Origin: a virus
Direction: 5' to 3' (one strand)
DNA length: 64,000 bases
Virus record (IMG/VR): IMGVR_UViG_3300032278_000002
Span: 1-64,000 of that record
The notes below the pieces were generated by a model that saw nothing but the letters and a program-made list of their open reading frames with translations, was not told the DNA's origin and did not search any database. Position numbers and translations under genes: made by a program. Below are positions 32,281 through 40,203 of this stretch, piece after piece (position 1 is the stretch's first letter; each line of letters starts with the position of its first letter).

Positions 32281-32826
32281 ATGAGTAAGACTCCACTACC
32301 TGCTTCCCTTGGCGGAAGCGTCTCGATGCTTGACCTAATAGGGAAAGCCCGAGCTGAAATAGACACGAAACATACGGACAATACACAATCCGCTTATGAT
32401 AACCTCGTGTCCGTTAACGAATCGACTGGCGTAATAACCTTCGGTTCCCACGGGGTAGACATGACCCGTGAAAAGACTGCTGACGGCAAGTTCGTTGCAA
32501 TGACCTCTGAGCAATCAGGAGCAAGGCAAGCCAACAGCCAAGCCAAGAAACATATTGGCAACACAATGACCAAGGAGCAGTCCGATGAGCATGGACTCGC
32601 AATCCTTGCCGATATAACCGCTGACCCTAACCTTCGGATTATCGGCATCGCAAAGGACGGCAAGTATGGGTGGAAGATAATGGTTCAAGATGTATCGGGA
32701 ACCAAGTCCATCCTTCAAGTCCAGTCCGAGCATCTCCAAGCTCACGAGGCTACCATCGAGGAGATTGTGAAGGCTGGCGATGTCGGAGCCGTGATGAAGT
32801 TCCTTGACGACTTGGTGAACCTGTAA
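32281..32826 (+). CDS. Single-gene early transcript, unknown protein
   Basis: 181 residues from ATG 32281 (a GTG five codons upstream is an alternative). Mixed alpha/beta look: a Gln/Lys/Thr-rich helical middle (ARQANSQAKKHIGNT) and a C-terminal section with LRIIGIAKDGKYGWKIMVQD. No family recognised. It is flanked upstream by an inverted-repeat region and downstream by a strong terminator, so it is probably transcribed alone, as expected for an early regulator or host-takeover protein. There is no Shine-Dalgarno sequence; ACCAACAAAACA precedes the ATG. Confidence 0.75.
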   Translation: MSKTPLPASLGGSVSMLDLIGKARAEIDTKHTDNTQSAYDNLVSVNESTGVITFGSHGVDMTREKTADGKFVAMTSEQSGARQANSQAKKHIGNTMTKEQSDEHGLAILADITADPNLRIIGIAKDGKYGWKIMVQDVSGTKSILQVQSEHLQAHEATIEEIVKAGDVGAVMKFLDDLVNL

Positions 32827-32838
32827 TCCGACAGGTTT

Positions 32839-32879
32839 CCGCTAGCCCAATTCGGGGCTAGCGGTTCACGCTTTTTTTA
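32839..32879 (+). terminator. Strong intrinsic terminator after the single early gene
   Basis: Perfect 10-bp stem CCGCTAGCCC/GGGCTAGCGG with a 6-base loop (stem 32839-32864), followed by TTTTTTT at 32872-32878. It ends the transcript of the 181-residue gene and is immediately followed by the repeated TGTGGACATCAA element. Confidence 0.9.
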
Positions 32880-32880
32880 G

Positions 32881-32925
32881 GGGTATGACCTGTGGACATC
32901 AATGCAGGGCATCCATTTTAACCAC
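32881..32925 (+). promoter_or_regulatory. Repeated promoter-like element, copy 1
   Basis: Contains TGTGGACATCAA (32891-32902), then 18 bases after TGGACA the block TTTTAACCAC. The same two blocks recur upstream of the gene at 33844, and the first recurs before 35147, each time just after a terminator. TGGACA resembles a -35 and TTTAAC a weak -10. Drives the gene starting at 32945 by inference. Confidence 0.6.
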
Positions 32926-32944
32926 TAACCACGAGGATATAATT

Positions 32945-33184
32945 ATGTTCTGTCTCTATTGTTTCGGGAAGTTCATCCAAACTTTGAATGCACTCCCAAC
33001 ATTCCATGACCTTGGTCCAGACCCAGTCACGGACCACATCGATGCCGACAAGGATGGCATAACCCAATGGATTCCCTTGGGCAAAACCGATGCCTTGTCT
33101 CCGTTGGTTGTCGAATGGGAAGACAACCCACCACATCCAAGCCCAGCCGAACGGGCTGAACTGCTTGAGGAGCTACGCTCATGA
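32945..33184 (+). CDS. Small unknown early protein
   Basis: 79 residues from ATG 32945; the upstream in-frame extension is rejected because it covers the promoter element. GAGG lies about 10 bases upstream. Begins MFCLYCFGKFIQ with two Cys, followed by Asp/Pro-rich sequence and a helical end (AERAELLEELRS). No family recognised. Couples to the next gene through ATGA. Confidence 0.65.
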   Translation: MFCLYCFGKFIQTLNALPTFHDLGPDPVTDHIDADKDGITQWIPLGKTDALSPLVVEWEDNPPHPSPAERAELLEELRS

Positions 33185-33483
33185 AGTTCAAGACCTTGAG
33201 CTGTCAAACGATGACCAAGAAAGAACTCAAGACAATGCTCAAGCTTGAGGTTGCCTTGTCTCTTGATGACATCAAGCAACTCAAACGCATCCTTAGCAAG
33301 GGATGCCATCCCGACCATCACAAGACTCTCGGCTTGTCGAAGAAGACTTGCGAGAGGTTGATGAAGGATGTGAACCAACTCATCAAGGACTTGGAGGACT
33401 GCACTATCCTCCACGACTCCATGGTTCGACAACTCGATGAACGAGGGCTTCATCGAGGGAACACCAAACTCCTCAAGGAATAA
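33181..33483 (+). CDS. J-domain-like small protein
   Basis: 100 residues. The segment DDIKQLKRILSKGCHPDHHK (about residues 29-48) followed by a long basic helix has the helix II, HPD tripeptide, helix III layout of a DnaJ J-domain; the normal stimulatory HPD is present. If genuine it could recruit or mimic the host DnaK system, as DnaJ-like phage proteins do. The domain is slightly short and Cys replaces the usual Tyr/Phe before HPD, so the call stays tentative. Confidence 0.5.
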   Translation: MKFKTLSCQTMTKKELKTMLKLEVALSLDDIKQLKRILSKGCHPDHHKTLGLSKKTCERLMKDVNQLIKDLEDCTILHDSMVRQLDERGLHRGNTKLLKE

Positions 33484-33502
33484 CACTTTGCTTTTCATCA
33501 CC

Positions 33503-33847
33503 ATGCGTTACATCACAAAGTCCTCGGCAGTGAGGCACAATTGGGAGGATTGCCTTCATGTATTAGCTCTAGGAACAGAGGAGGGTGGCACCCTCGGGCA
33601 AACAGCCGATAGCAAGGAGAAAAACGGGTTGGCTCATGACCAATCCAAGCGAGAGGTACGCTTTAGTGTAATGCTACGGCTAGATAACCAAGACCTCGAA
33701 GTATCCGAGCGGGTTCCATCTCCTCGGTGGTTGCATACCACCGAGGAGAGCCTGTTTACCTCACTTTATTTAAGGGGTGACAACTGTGGACATCAACGCA
33801 CAACACCCCTTTTAACCACACCAACATCGAACAGAAAGACCAAATGA
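33503..33847 (+). CDS. Doubtful frame crossing a terminator
   Basis: 114 residues from ATG 33503. The first 70 codons could encode a short protein (RYITKSSAVRHNWEDCLHVL), but the frame runs on through a strong hairpin and the promoter-like element, and its stop overlaps the next ATG. More likely a shorter or non-coding region with an incidental open frame. No ribosome site. Confidence 0.3.
   Translation: MRYITKSSAVRHNWEDCLHVLALGTEEGGTLGQTADSKEKNGLAHDQSKREVRFSVMLRLDNQDLEVSERVPSPRWLHTTEESLFTSLYLRGDNCGHQRTTPLLTTPTSNRKTK
33719..33771 (+). terminator. Strong hairpin terminator, second cassette boundary
   Basis: Perfect 13-bp stem TCTCCTCGGTGGT/ACCACCGAGGAGA with loop TGCAT (33719-33749), followed by a weaker T-rich tract (TTTACC, CTTTATTT). 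Immediately followed by the second promoter-like element. Confidence 0.75.
33772..33822 (+). promoter_or_regulatory. Repeated promoter-like element, copy 2
   Basis: AAGGGGTGACA then TGTGGACATCAA (33785-33796), then TTTTAACCAC 18 bases after TGGACA. Matches copy 1 in order and spacing. The gene at 33844 starts 48 bases after the 12-mer. Confidence 0.62.
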
Positions 33848-34425
33848 ATATATATCTAATGCTACTACGACTCGTTCTCGCAGTCGTTGACCTTGCCAAG
33901 AAGCACAGACTCAAGGCGAGGGAGATTGACCCAGTCCTTCAACTTGTCAGCGATATCTCGGAGGCAACTGTCCATGAGGAATGCCACCGCGAGACTCTGA
34001 GTGAACGAGCCACTACTCTAGCCAACGAGCTCGCCACCGCTATTGATGACCTCGACCGGAAATACAAAGCTCAAGAGCTCACCGAGGAACAGGGGTGGAA
34101 AGAGCGGAGGTCACTCCACACGCACATCGGACAAGCACGGGAGCGGGTGAAAGAGATGGGTAACTTGGACGAGCACAAGGACATCTACAAGGCGGTGGCT
34201 ATCTACGAGCAGGTGCTGATAGAACTTTGCGTCATGTTCCCTCGCACCAATGTACCGCTGGAGGTCGACCGCCGGAAAGGCTCGGGTACTATAAATGCCT
34301 TCCCCGAAGGAGTACTGCCCAACGGTGACACCATCCATGTTATAGAAGCTGACGGCACGGGTGCGGACATCTCCGACCTCGAAGCCTTTCGAACCGCAGC
34401 TAACAACAAGGGAGACCAATCATAA
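33844..34425 (+). CDS. Unknown early protein with hydrophobic N-terminus
   Basis: 193 residues. Residues 3-16 (IYLMLLRLVLAVVD) are hydrophobic and may be a membrane anchor or buried helix; then a long charged helical region (about 50-125) and a beta-rich Gly/Asp C-terminus. No family recognised. First gene of a three-gene cassette; AGACCAA precedes the ATG instead of a clear Shine-Dalgarno sequence. Confidence 0.72.
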   Translation: MNIYLMLLRLVLAVVDLAKKHRLKAREIDPVLQLVSDISEATVHEECHRETLSERATTLANELATAIDDLDRKYKAQELTEEQGWKERRSLHTHIGQARERVKEMGNLDEHKDIYKAVAIYEQVLIELCVMFPRTNVPLEVDRRKGSGTINAFPEGVLPNGDTIHVIEADGTGADISDLEAFRTAANNKGDQS

Positions 34426-34700
34426 TGGGTAAACCAAATCACTCACCGAAGGGTAAGGGCCGGAACTGGTGGTATCGCATCCGCAACATCCGAAAGGACC
34501 AAAAGGACGCCGCAGACCGCAACACCCACAAGAAATTCGTTGCGGAGGAGGAGAAGAAGAAGGAGAGCCGGGAAGCATCCATACCATCCGTCCTCCCCGA
34601 ACGCCTGCGTAACATCGGCCCAGTTAGCCCGAAGGCTACCACCAACTGGTTTGGCAAAGCATGGTCTGGCGTGAAGGGTGCTTTAAGGGGGAAGTCATGA
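34425..34700 (+). CDS. Small basic protein
   Basis: 91 residues, rich in Lys/Arg and Trp (GRNWWYRIRNIRKDQKDAAD), with disordered Pro/Ser stretches. Starts one base inside the upstream stop (TAATG). No family; nucleic-acid binding is suggested by charge only. Ends with ATGA overlap to the next gene. Confidence 0.7.
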   Translation: MGKPNHSPKGKGRNWWYRIRNIRKDQKDAADRNTHKKFVAEEEKKKESREASIPSVLPERLRNIGPVSPKATTNWFGKAWSGVKGALRGKS

Positions 34701-35029
34701 AGGTTACGGTAGGACTCAAGATGGGCGAAGGTGTCGCTGGCTTCCTGTTCAAGTTAGGCGACCTCGTCCTTGAAAACTCTTACTCGAACATTTCGGGTGG
34801 ACCCAATGCCAAGGAGGACATGGAGGAAGCCATCGAGGCTTTCATCCGTGAGATGCGGGAGCTGGGTCATGAAATCATCGTTGACCCAAGCATCATCGCC
34901 AAACTCAAGGAAACTTATCCTTACTTCAAGCTCCCTTCCCTCGAGAACAAGGGACCATACGATGATGCCATGGCAGATGCGGATATCGAGGAAGCAGGGG
35001 AAAACCTCGCAAAGGATTGGGTAGATTAA
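34697..35029 (+). CDS. Small acidic protein
   Basis: 110 residues from ATG 34697 (GGGGGAAGTC just upstream; longer frame rejected for overlap). Begins KVTVGLKMGEGVAGFLFKLG, then a helical middle EDMEEAIEAFIREMRELGHE and an acidic end. Possibly a small regulator; no family recognised. Last gene before a terminator. Confidence 0.68.
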   Translation: MKVTVGLKMGEGVAGFLFKLGDLVLENSYSNISGGPNAKEDMEEAIEAFIREMRELGHEIIVDPSIIAKLKETYPYFKLPSLENKGPYDDAMADADIEEAGENLAKDWVD

Positions 35030-35057
35030 TGTTTGACCTTCGCCCCTACCAACACAC

Positions 35058-35101
35058 GACCCAGCTCATCATCGCCATGGTGAGCTGGGTCACCTTTTTT
35101 T
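35058..35101 (+). terminator. Intrinsic terminator, third cassette boundary
   Basis: Perfect 11-bp stem GACCCAGCTCA/TGAGCTGGGTC (35058-35091) with a 12-base loop, followed by TTTTTTT (35095-35101). Immediately followed by GGGGGATTTCGCC and the third TGTGGACATCAA copy. Confidence 0.9.
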
Positions 35102-35140
35102 GGGGGATTTCGCCTGTGGACATCAATTTAACAACACACC
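35102..35140 (+). promoter_or_regulatory. Repeated promoter-like element, copy 3
   Basis: GGGGGATTTCGCC then TGTGGACATCAA (35115-35126), followed by TTTAACAACACACC. The -10-like block lies closer than in copies 1 and 2, so spacing differs. The next gene starts at 35147. Confidence 0.58.
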
Positions 35141-35146
35141 AATAAC

Positions 35147-35473
35147 ATGAAGAAGCTAAAATATATTTGCGTCTACTTGCACGGCACGACCCTCCTTGAC
35201 GACTGCCTTCCCCACGAAGCCCAACTTGTTCCCCCATTCAATCCTCAAGCCGTGTGGGATGCTGGTGTGGAGGAGATGAACGAAGCCATGCACCAAGTCG
35301 GTAATAACGAACGCAGTCGGCTACTGGCAACGTTGCTCATGCGTTTCCAACAATTTCTTCCGTCCCATGATGCCATGATAGCATTGAATGGCGTAGCCAA
35401 GCTAATGCATGACACGGACACAACGAACGGAACCGTAATTATTATTCGTAAAGACGGGAGTACCCGTCTGTAA
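35147..35473 (+). CDS. Small unknown early protein
   Basis: 108 residues. Starts KKLKYICVYLHGTTLLDD, then a helical middle (VEEMNEAMHQVGNNERSRLL) and a beta-ending (GTVIIIRKDGSTRL). No family recognised. No Shine-Dalgarno sequence; CACCAATAAC precedes the ATG. Confidence 0.68.
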   Translation: MKKLKYICVYLHGTTLLDDCLPHEAQLVPPFNPQAVWDAGVEEMNEAMHQVGNNERSRLLATLLMRFQQFLPSHDAMIALNGVAKLMHDTDTTNGTVIIIRKDGSTRL

Positions 35474-35498
35474 CAACCAAAAAGAAAGACCAAGACCA

Positions 35499-35990
35499 AT
35501 GACAACACCCAATGATACCGACATCCGCTCTGATATTGAGCAAGAAGTCGATGAAATACAGAAGAAGAACGACAACCAACTAGTCAATCAACTGCGAGAA
35601 CTGCGGGAGGGAGACCAATTCATCTCGACCGGTGGTGACGGATGTGCTTTCACCCAGCATCTCAAGTTCTTGATTCTCTTTGGAGGCACCCTTGCCGAAG
35701 AGATGCAGGCCAATCCTCAAGTAATGGGGGACAAGGAAAGCGAGAAGATACTCTTGGGCTTGGAAGTCGCAATCGAGGGAATCAATCACATCCTCACATT
35801 ACCCAGTCAATACGATGTGATTGACAGACTCATCGACCGAGTCGAAGCCTGCGATGCCGAACGCTCCAACCTTCTCAATGCAGTCGGACAGCAGGAAGCC
35901 GGAGGCGAGGCTGTCTACTTGGAAGATTGGAAAAAGGACGGCTCACTTCCCTTCACCTTCCCATCCGGAATCGGGAGAGACCAATCATGA
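35499..35990 (+). CDS. Unknown early protein
   Basis: 163 residues, largely helical and acidic (DIEQEVDEIQKKNDNQLVNQ; later VIDRLIDRVEACDAERSNLL). AAAGACCAAGACCA precedes the ATG. Couples to the next gene by ATGA. No family recognised; the C-terminus (IGRDQS) ends on the same GACCAATC sequence seen at the end of the 193-residue gene. Confidence 0.7.
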   Translation: MTTPNDTDIRSDIEQEVDEIQKKNDNQLVNQLRELREGDQFISTGGDGCAFTQHLKFLILFGGTLAEEMQANPQVMGDKESEKILLGLEVAIEGINHILTLPSQYDVIDRLIDRVEACDAERSNLLNAVGQQEAGGEAVYLEDWKKDGSLPFTFPSGIGRDQS

Positions 35991-36763
35991 CAGTACTGGA
36001 TACAATACTAGCGACCTTCATCCTTGTGGTGCTTGGGTTCACGCTTCGTGGTTTGGTGGCTTACGCCAGTGAACGCCAAAGACTAAGGCTCCCCAAGCCA
36101 GTTCATGAGGACAAGGCATTCCGTGACAAGTTGGACTCAATCAAACATGAGGACAATGTCATAAGCTTCTTTGATGACCTCGGCCCTCCTCCATCCCAAC
36201 TTGATATCAGCGGTTTCATGCATAACCATCGTTCGGTTGAGGAGTATCAACTCTACGGTATTCGCCGCTGCTGTCGGCTGCTCCTCGACCCAATACATCC
36301 ACACAGCGAGGATTGGCCTTGGAGATGCCGAGCACGCTTGGGAGGTGTCTCCGGTTACAGGGGAAATCGCTTCCACTCCCTGCCCAAGAAGGTTCTGTAT
36401 CAGCAAGCCCTTGAGTATTTGTCGGAGAATGCATCGCACCACCAGCTCCTTGATTGGAAAAGCTTCTACCGCAACCACCCCGAAGAAGAAATTGCCATGA
36501 TAGCGGAATCCCAATCAATGGGCGGTCATAGCATCCCCGAAATGTCCAAGGAAATATGCCAAGCTCTCGGATCAATGCTCACCCCCCGCCAACAACTCGA
36601 CACCTTGTGCAAGGAGATATTCCCCGACATGGAACCGTACGCCGCTCGCTCTCGATTCCGATGGTACAACAGGCGATGGGTGCAAACCCATGACGAGGCA
36701 GGGACGCCTGTGGACATGGCAGACAAGGCAATCGAAAAGGGAGGACACCACGATGTCAGTTGA
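35987..36763 (+). CDS. Membrane-anchored unknown protein
   Basis: 258 residues from ATG 35987. One N-terminal hydrophobic segment (ILATFILVVLGFTLRGLVAY, residues about 7-26) without a signal cleavage site suggests an inner-membrane anchor; the rest is soluble, with a Trp/Arg-rich centre and helical C-terminus. No family. A GCCTGTGGACAT copy sits near its 3' end, 36 bases before the next ATG. Confidence 0.7.
   Translation: MTVLDTILATFILVVLGFTLRGLVAYASERQRLRLPKPVHEDKAFRDKLDSIKHEDNVISFFDDLGPPPSQLDISGFMHNHRSVEEYQLYGIRRCCRLLLDPIHPHSEDWPWRCRARLGGVSGYRGNRFHSLPKKVLYQQALEYLSENASHHQLLDWKSFYRNHPEEEIAMIAESQSMGGHSIPEMSKEICQALGSMLTPRQQLDTLCKEIFPDMEPYAARSRFRWYNRRWVQTHDEAGTPVDMADKAIEKGGHHDVS
36706..36717 (+). 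promoter_or_regulatory. GCCTGTGGACAT motif upstream of the long operon
   Basis: The 12-mer GCCTGTGGACAT matches the core of the three promoter-like elements and is 36 bases before the ATG at 36753, but the TTTTAACC block is missing. Possible internal promoter for the AAA+/VWA operon. Other GCCTGTGGAC copies lie inside genes at 39837, 42920 and 47542. Confidence 0.4.
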
Positions 36764-37019
36764 CAACATATTGAAGAGAGCGGGGTTTCATTCCCCCGAC
36801 CAAGTGAAGGAACATCTCGCCTCGATACCTAGTTCGGTCGATGGCGTCATTGGCTCCCGAAAATTCATTCATGCTCCCAGTTCCCGTCTCGTGAATGCCT
36901 TGCTGTACCAAGGAATCAATCATGTCACGCCGTTGATGCCCGGTGAGGTAAACACGGGGCGTGCGTGGAGGTGCCCGACCAACGAAGTTCGTAATTACGA
37001 AGGAGGTTACTGTGAATAA
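36753..37019 (+). CDS. Small unknown protein at operon head
   Basis: 88 residues from ATG 36753, with GGGAGG upstream. Contains SVDNILKRAGFHSPDQVKEH and a C-terminal stretch with two Cys. No family. Overlaps the next gene by 8 bases (GTGAATAA), indicating coupling to the 1,063-residue protein. Confidence 0.68.
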   Translation: MSVDNILKRAGFHSPDQVKEHLASIPSSVDGVIGSRKFIHAPSSRLVNALLYQGINHVTPLMPGEVNTGRAWRCPTNEVRNYEGGYCE

Positions 37020-40000
37020 GTTTCTTAAGAATCTCGAGAGGGACAACCTCTACCCGTTGGGGCGTGACGCAACCCTGTCCGATTGGAAGTCGGGCAGGTT
37101 CGTTCGCATGTTCGCTCCAAGTAGTTGGTACTCATCAATGAGGCACCGAATGGATCCCGATGCCGACCACCCAACGGGCCCGCACCGAGTAGGCGGCCAA
37201 GGTATTACGCACTCCAGTAAAGCCTCCCTGCACTTGCCTAGTTGGTTTCATGAATCATACGACCTTAAGTGGAACGCAAATGTTTGCGGTAGACCCCTCG
37301 CAGTAAGCGAAGGGCAAAACTTCAATACCTCTTGGGGAACGAATGGCAAGAAAGATGTATTCAAGGATGATTTCCATGGTGTGCTACCCGAAGGCTACTT
37401 GTTAATTCCCCACGACTTCTTGATAGGGTCTGAGCCAAGGTGGGAATCTCCCCTGAGCCTGTTCGAATACCCATTCTATGCACCGTTCGCCACCCTCACC
37501 TCCTTGTTTCATGACTCGGGAGCCAGCATAGTGGACAAGTGGGAGTTGGAAGATGAGTCAAAGGGGTACGAAGTACGCTATCAACGGGAGCTTGTATCCA
37601 AAATCAATGCCAAGTGGTGGGTCGGCAAAGCCAAGACCTGTCGTCACAAGATTGAATACATACTCAAGTGGTTGCGAGACCCCACGCTTGACCTCCGCGT
37701 GAGGTGGGGAATCACTCCCAGCGATCAATTGAAAACTAGCAAAGAGAGATTCACTTGCACTGACGTGGCGGAATTGTGGAATTCCTATGACAATCCGGAA
37801 GAACCCTACGCTTTGCGGTATAATCTTAGGAATGACTACGGTCACCAAAGAAAGGATCCAGACCAGACTAGTGGCAAGCACCTCGATGGCACCAAGAGCA
37901 TAATCTACGGACGGAGGTTTGAACTGAACAGCGACCGCGTGCGATTGCGTATCGGGATGATGCCTCGCTTGAAACAGTACATTGTCTGCAAGGACACTTA
38001 TTCACCTGCATTGGCCGCGCCTTGCAAAGAATATAAAACTGATGCAGTCGCCAGTCGCAGGGAGACTGGTTCATGGGACGCAACGCGCTTCCGTGCTCAT
38101 CCCAACTACAATGACGCCCAAGACCACCTCTTCACTACTCCCATCAACTTGTTGGGAGTGTTCGGGGAACAGCGCAACTCCTTGATCAAGGACAACCTTT
38201 GCTACAAAGCTCATACGGATTCACACTATCGCAGCCCCAAAAGGTCTTGGTTCTATGTCAATACGCCCGTGCCAGATGCAAAGAGCGAGCACGGCCGTGT
38301 TAGAACAACGCTCGAGCTGGGCTGGACACACATTCGTTCGTTCAACTTGTGTTTCAAGCGGGTTGGGCAGGGACTGTATGAGTGGAAGGATTTGGGATGG
38401 GAACTCCCCGAGGAATCATATGACCCGCCGGGAGCTGAAACCAATACAAAGGCGGACAATCAACTCATGGCCGTTCGGTGGCTCACCGCACGTATGAACA
38501 AGGAGTTGAAGGGACGTTGGTATCTGCGAACAACTGGGCCCGCTTACACAAACCTCCCAATTAAAGGCACGAACAGAAACAGCACCCATCAACAGATAGC
38601 GTGGCTCGGCGAGTGGATCAACATGCTGGAGACGTTGATGGAAACTGACCGCCGAGGCGCCGAGTACTTGGCTCTGATGATGAACCAACTAATTGACCCG
38701 AAAAGAACAACTGGTTGGGACAGTCCCCGGTATCAATTGAATGCCGAGATGAAATTCATCAAAGGCAGTCACCCCGGTCGCCTTCGAAAATTGATAAATG
38801 ACCCCAATATACTGACACCGCCCACGGGCTTGCCCGATTCTGAGAGAGAATCACTACACAAAGCACGCAACGTGTTCTATAAGTATCTTCCAGCTTTTAC
38901 CGTCAAAATGTTCAAGAAAGCGAAAAAGGATTACCTCAAGCAGAGGCATCATGAGGATTGTGACCAAGTCTTGACTTGCAAATGCCCACCCAACGGAGGC
39001 TTGAATATTTCCTACAAGTACTTGAAGCAGTTATATCGCAAGAGATGTAACCTAGCCGTCAAGTGGCACATATCCGACAACGACTGTCAAAGTGGAAAAG
39101 TATTCAATGCATTGACTGGTTCCCTTGTCGTCCTACTCCCTCGAAACAGGGTATCTCATAAGCAGAGCCGAGACGGACCCACGATACTCAATACCATGAA
39201 CGTTGATTATTCCGGCGGATTCATTGTGTTGTCCAACGGAACCTTGGATTCAATGCACGTGTCCGAAGCTACCGGTCACCATCAGCGGGGACAATATCCG
39301 GAAGGGGATTCTCCGCCATTCGCAGGGCCCGTGAGGTTCAGATGCACCGTTGATGCGGTAAGGGCTTTCCGCGATCCATATGTCAGCGCCTTGTCCTCCA
39401 AAGAATTCAAAGGATACCCAGCCACGTACGCATACGACCGCCCCTATTGCGTGGTAAGGAAATCAGAGAGACAATCAACCCCCGACTGGTTGTTGGTTCG
39501 ATCCCATGCCAGCGTGACCGAGGTTCGCCCGAAAGAAGAGATAGCTCATGACCTCCGAGTCCATCAAATTACGTACGATAGGCTCAAGTTGGAACTGGCC
39601 AATGGCGTGGATGCCGCCGGCATGCCGCTGAGCAAGCGATCTCGGTTGGATTATGTGAACTGCTACCTCCCTCGGTTGGAGAATCAACTTAAGTTCCCTC
39701 GGGAATTCAACCAACACAGGGTGTCCAAGGGGTTTGACGAACAACTTCAATTAACTAACTCGATAGGTCAGCTTTACCACGACCGATCAATTGGACAATT
39801 TCCGGTCATGAGTACGGCGTATGCAGTGCTATTTATGCCTGTGGACATGTTCGATGCCTCTCCAATGGAAATATACAACTGGATGAAAGATTATTGTGAC
39901 AAGTTGATCACCCGCTCCCTTCGCAGTCGCAGGTATTGCTACGCCAATTGCGTGTGGCAATCACTACATAAGCTACGGTGGTGGGCCAAGTCTTTTGGGC

Positions 40001-40203
40001 TGACTCGGAAATTCAACCGCCAGTTTCCCATGAACAAGTTGGAGAATATATACATGAAACAACTGATTCGGTACCGAGTGAAAAATTTATGTCCGCTTAC
40101 TGGGCGGCCAATGAACAGAACAACAAATGTAGATACCTTCCGTGAACGCGAGGGGTATGTACGAAACGTAAAGGAAGAAGAAATATGGAAATACCAACGC
40201 TAA
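37012..40203 (+). CDS. Large unknown protein linked to AAA+/VWA operon
   Basis: 1,063 residues from GTG 37012 (AAGGAGG is 5-6 bases upstream). Rich in Trp, Tyr, Arg and His, predicted mixed alpha/beta with no transmembrane segment. A C-x-C pair occurs in DQVLTCKCPP (about residue 660), and the C-terminal 80 residues are basic (KHKLRWW-type patches). No motif of a nuclease, polymerase or protease was recognised. It ends 19 bases inside the MoxR-type ATPase gene, so it is likely the partner or substrate of that system. Its size and lack of recognisable family make it the main unknown of the window. Confidence 0.8.
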   Translation: MNKFLKNLERDNLYPLGRDATLSDWKSGRFVRMFAPSSWYSSMRHRMDPDADHPTGPHRVGGQGITHSSKASLHLPSWFHESYDLKWNANVCGRPLAVSEGQNFNTSWGTNGKKDVFKDDFHGVLPEGYLLIPHDFLIGSEPRWESPLSLFEYPFYAPFATLTSLFHDSGASIVDKWELEDESKGYEVRYQRELVSKINAKWWVGKAKTCRHKIEYILKWLRDPTLDLRVRWGITPSDQLKTSKERFTCTDVAELWNSYDNPEEPYALRYNLRNDYGHQRKDPDQTSGKHLDGTKSIIYGRRFELNSDRVRLRIGMMPRLKQYIVCKDTYSPALAAPCKEYKTDAVASRRETGSWDATRFRAHPNYNDAQDHLFTTPINLLGVFGEQRNSLIKDNLCYKAHTDSHYRSPKRSWFYVNTPVPDAKSEHGRVRTTLELGWTHIRSFNLCFKRVGQGLYEWKDLGWELPEESYDPPGAETNTKADNQLMAVRWLTARMNKELKGRWYLRTTGPAYTNLPIKGTNRNSTHQQIAWLGEWINMLETLMETDRRGAEYLALMMNQLIDPKRTTGWDSPRYQLNAEMKFIKGSHPGRLRKLINDPNILTPPTGLPDSERESLHKARNVFYKYLPAFTVKMFKKAKKDYLKQRHHEDCDQVLTCKCPPNGGLNISYKYLKQLYRKRCNLAVKWHISDNDCQSGKVFNALTGSLVVLLPRNRVSHKQSRDGPTILNTMNVDYSGGFIVLSNGTLDSMHVSEATGHHQRGQYPEGDSPPFAGPVRFRCTVDAVRAFRDPYVSALSSKEFKGYPATYAYDRPYCVVRKSERQSTPDWLLVRSHASVTEVRPKEEIAHDLRVHQITYDRLKLELANGVDAAGMPLSKRSRLDYVNCYLPRLENQLKFPREFNQHRVSKGFDEQLQLTNSIGQLYHDRSIGQFPVMSTAYAVLFMPVDMFDASPMEIYNWMKDYCDKLITRSLRSRRYCYANCVWQSLHKLRWWAKSFGLTRKFNRQFPMNKLENIYMKQLIRYRVKNLCPLTGRPMNRTTNVDTFREREGYVRNVKEEEIWKYQR

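Noticed and set aside
32885-32944. N-terminal extension of the 79-residue protein from ATG 32885
   Set aside because: It covers the conserved promoter-like element; ATG 32945 has a better upstream GAGG.
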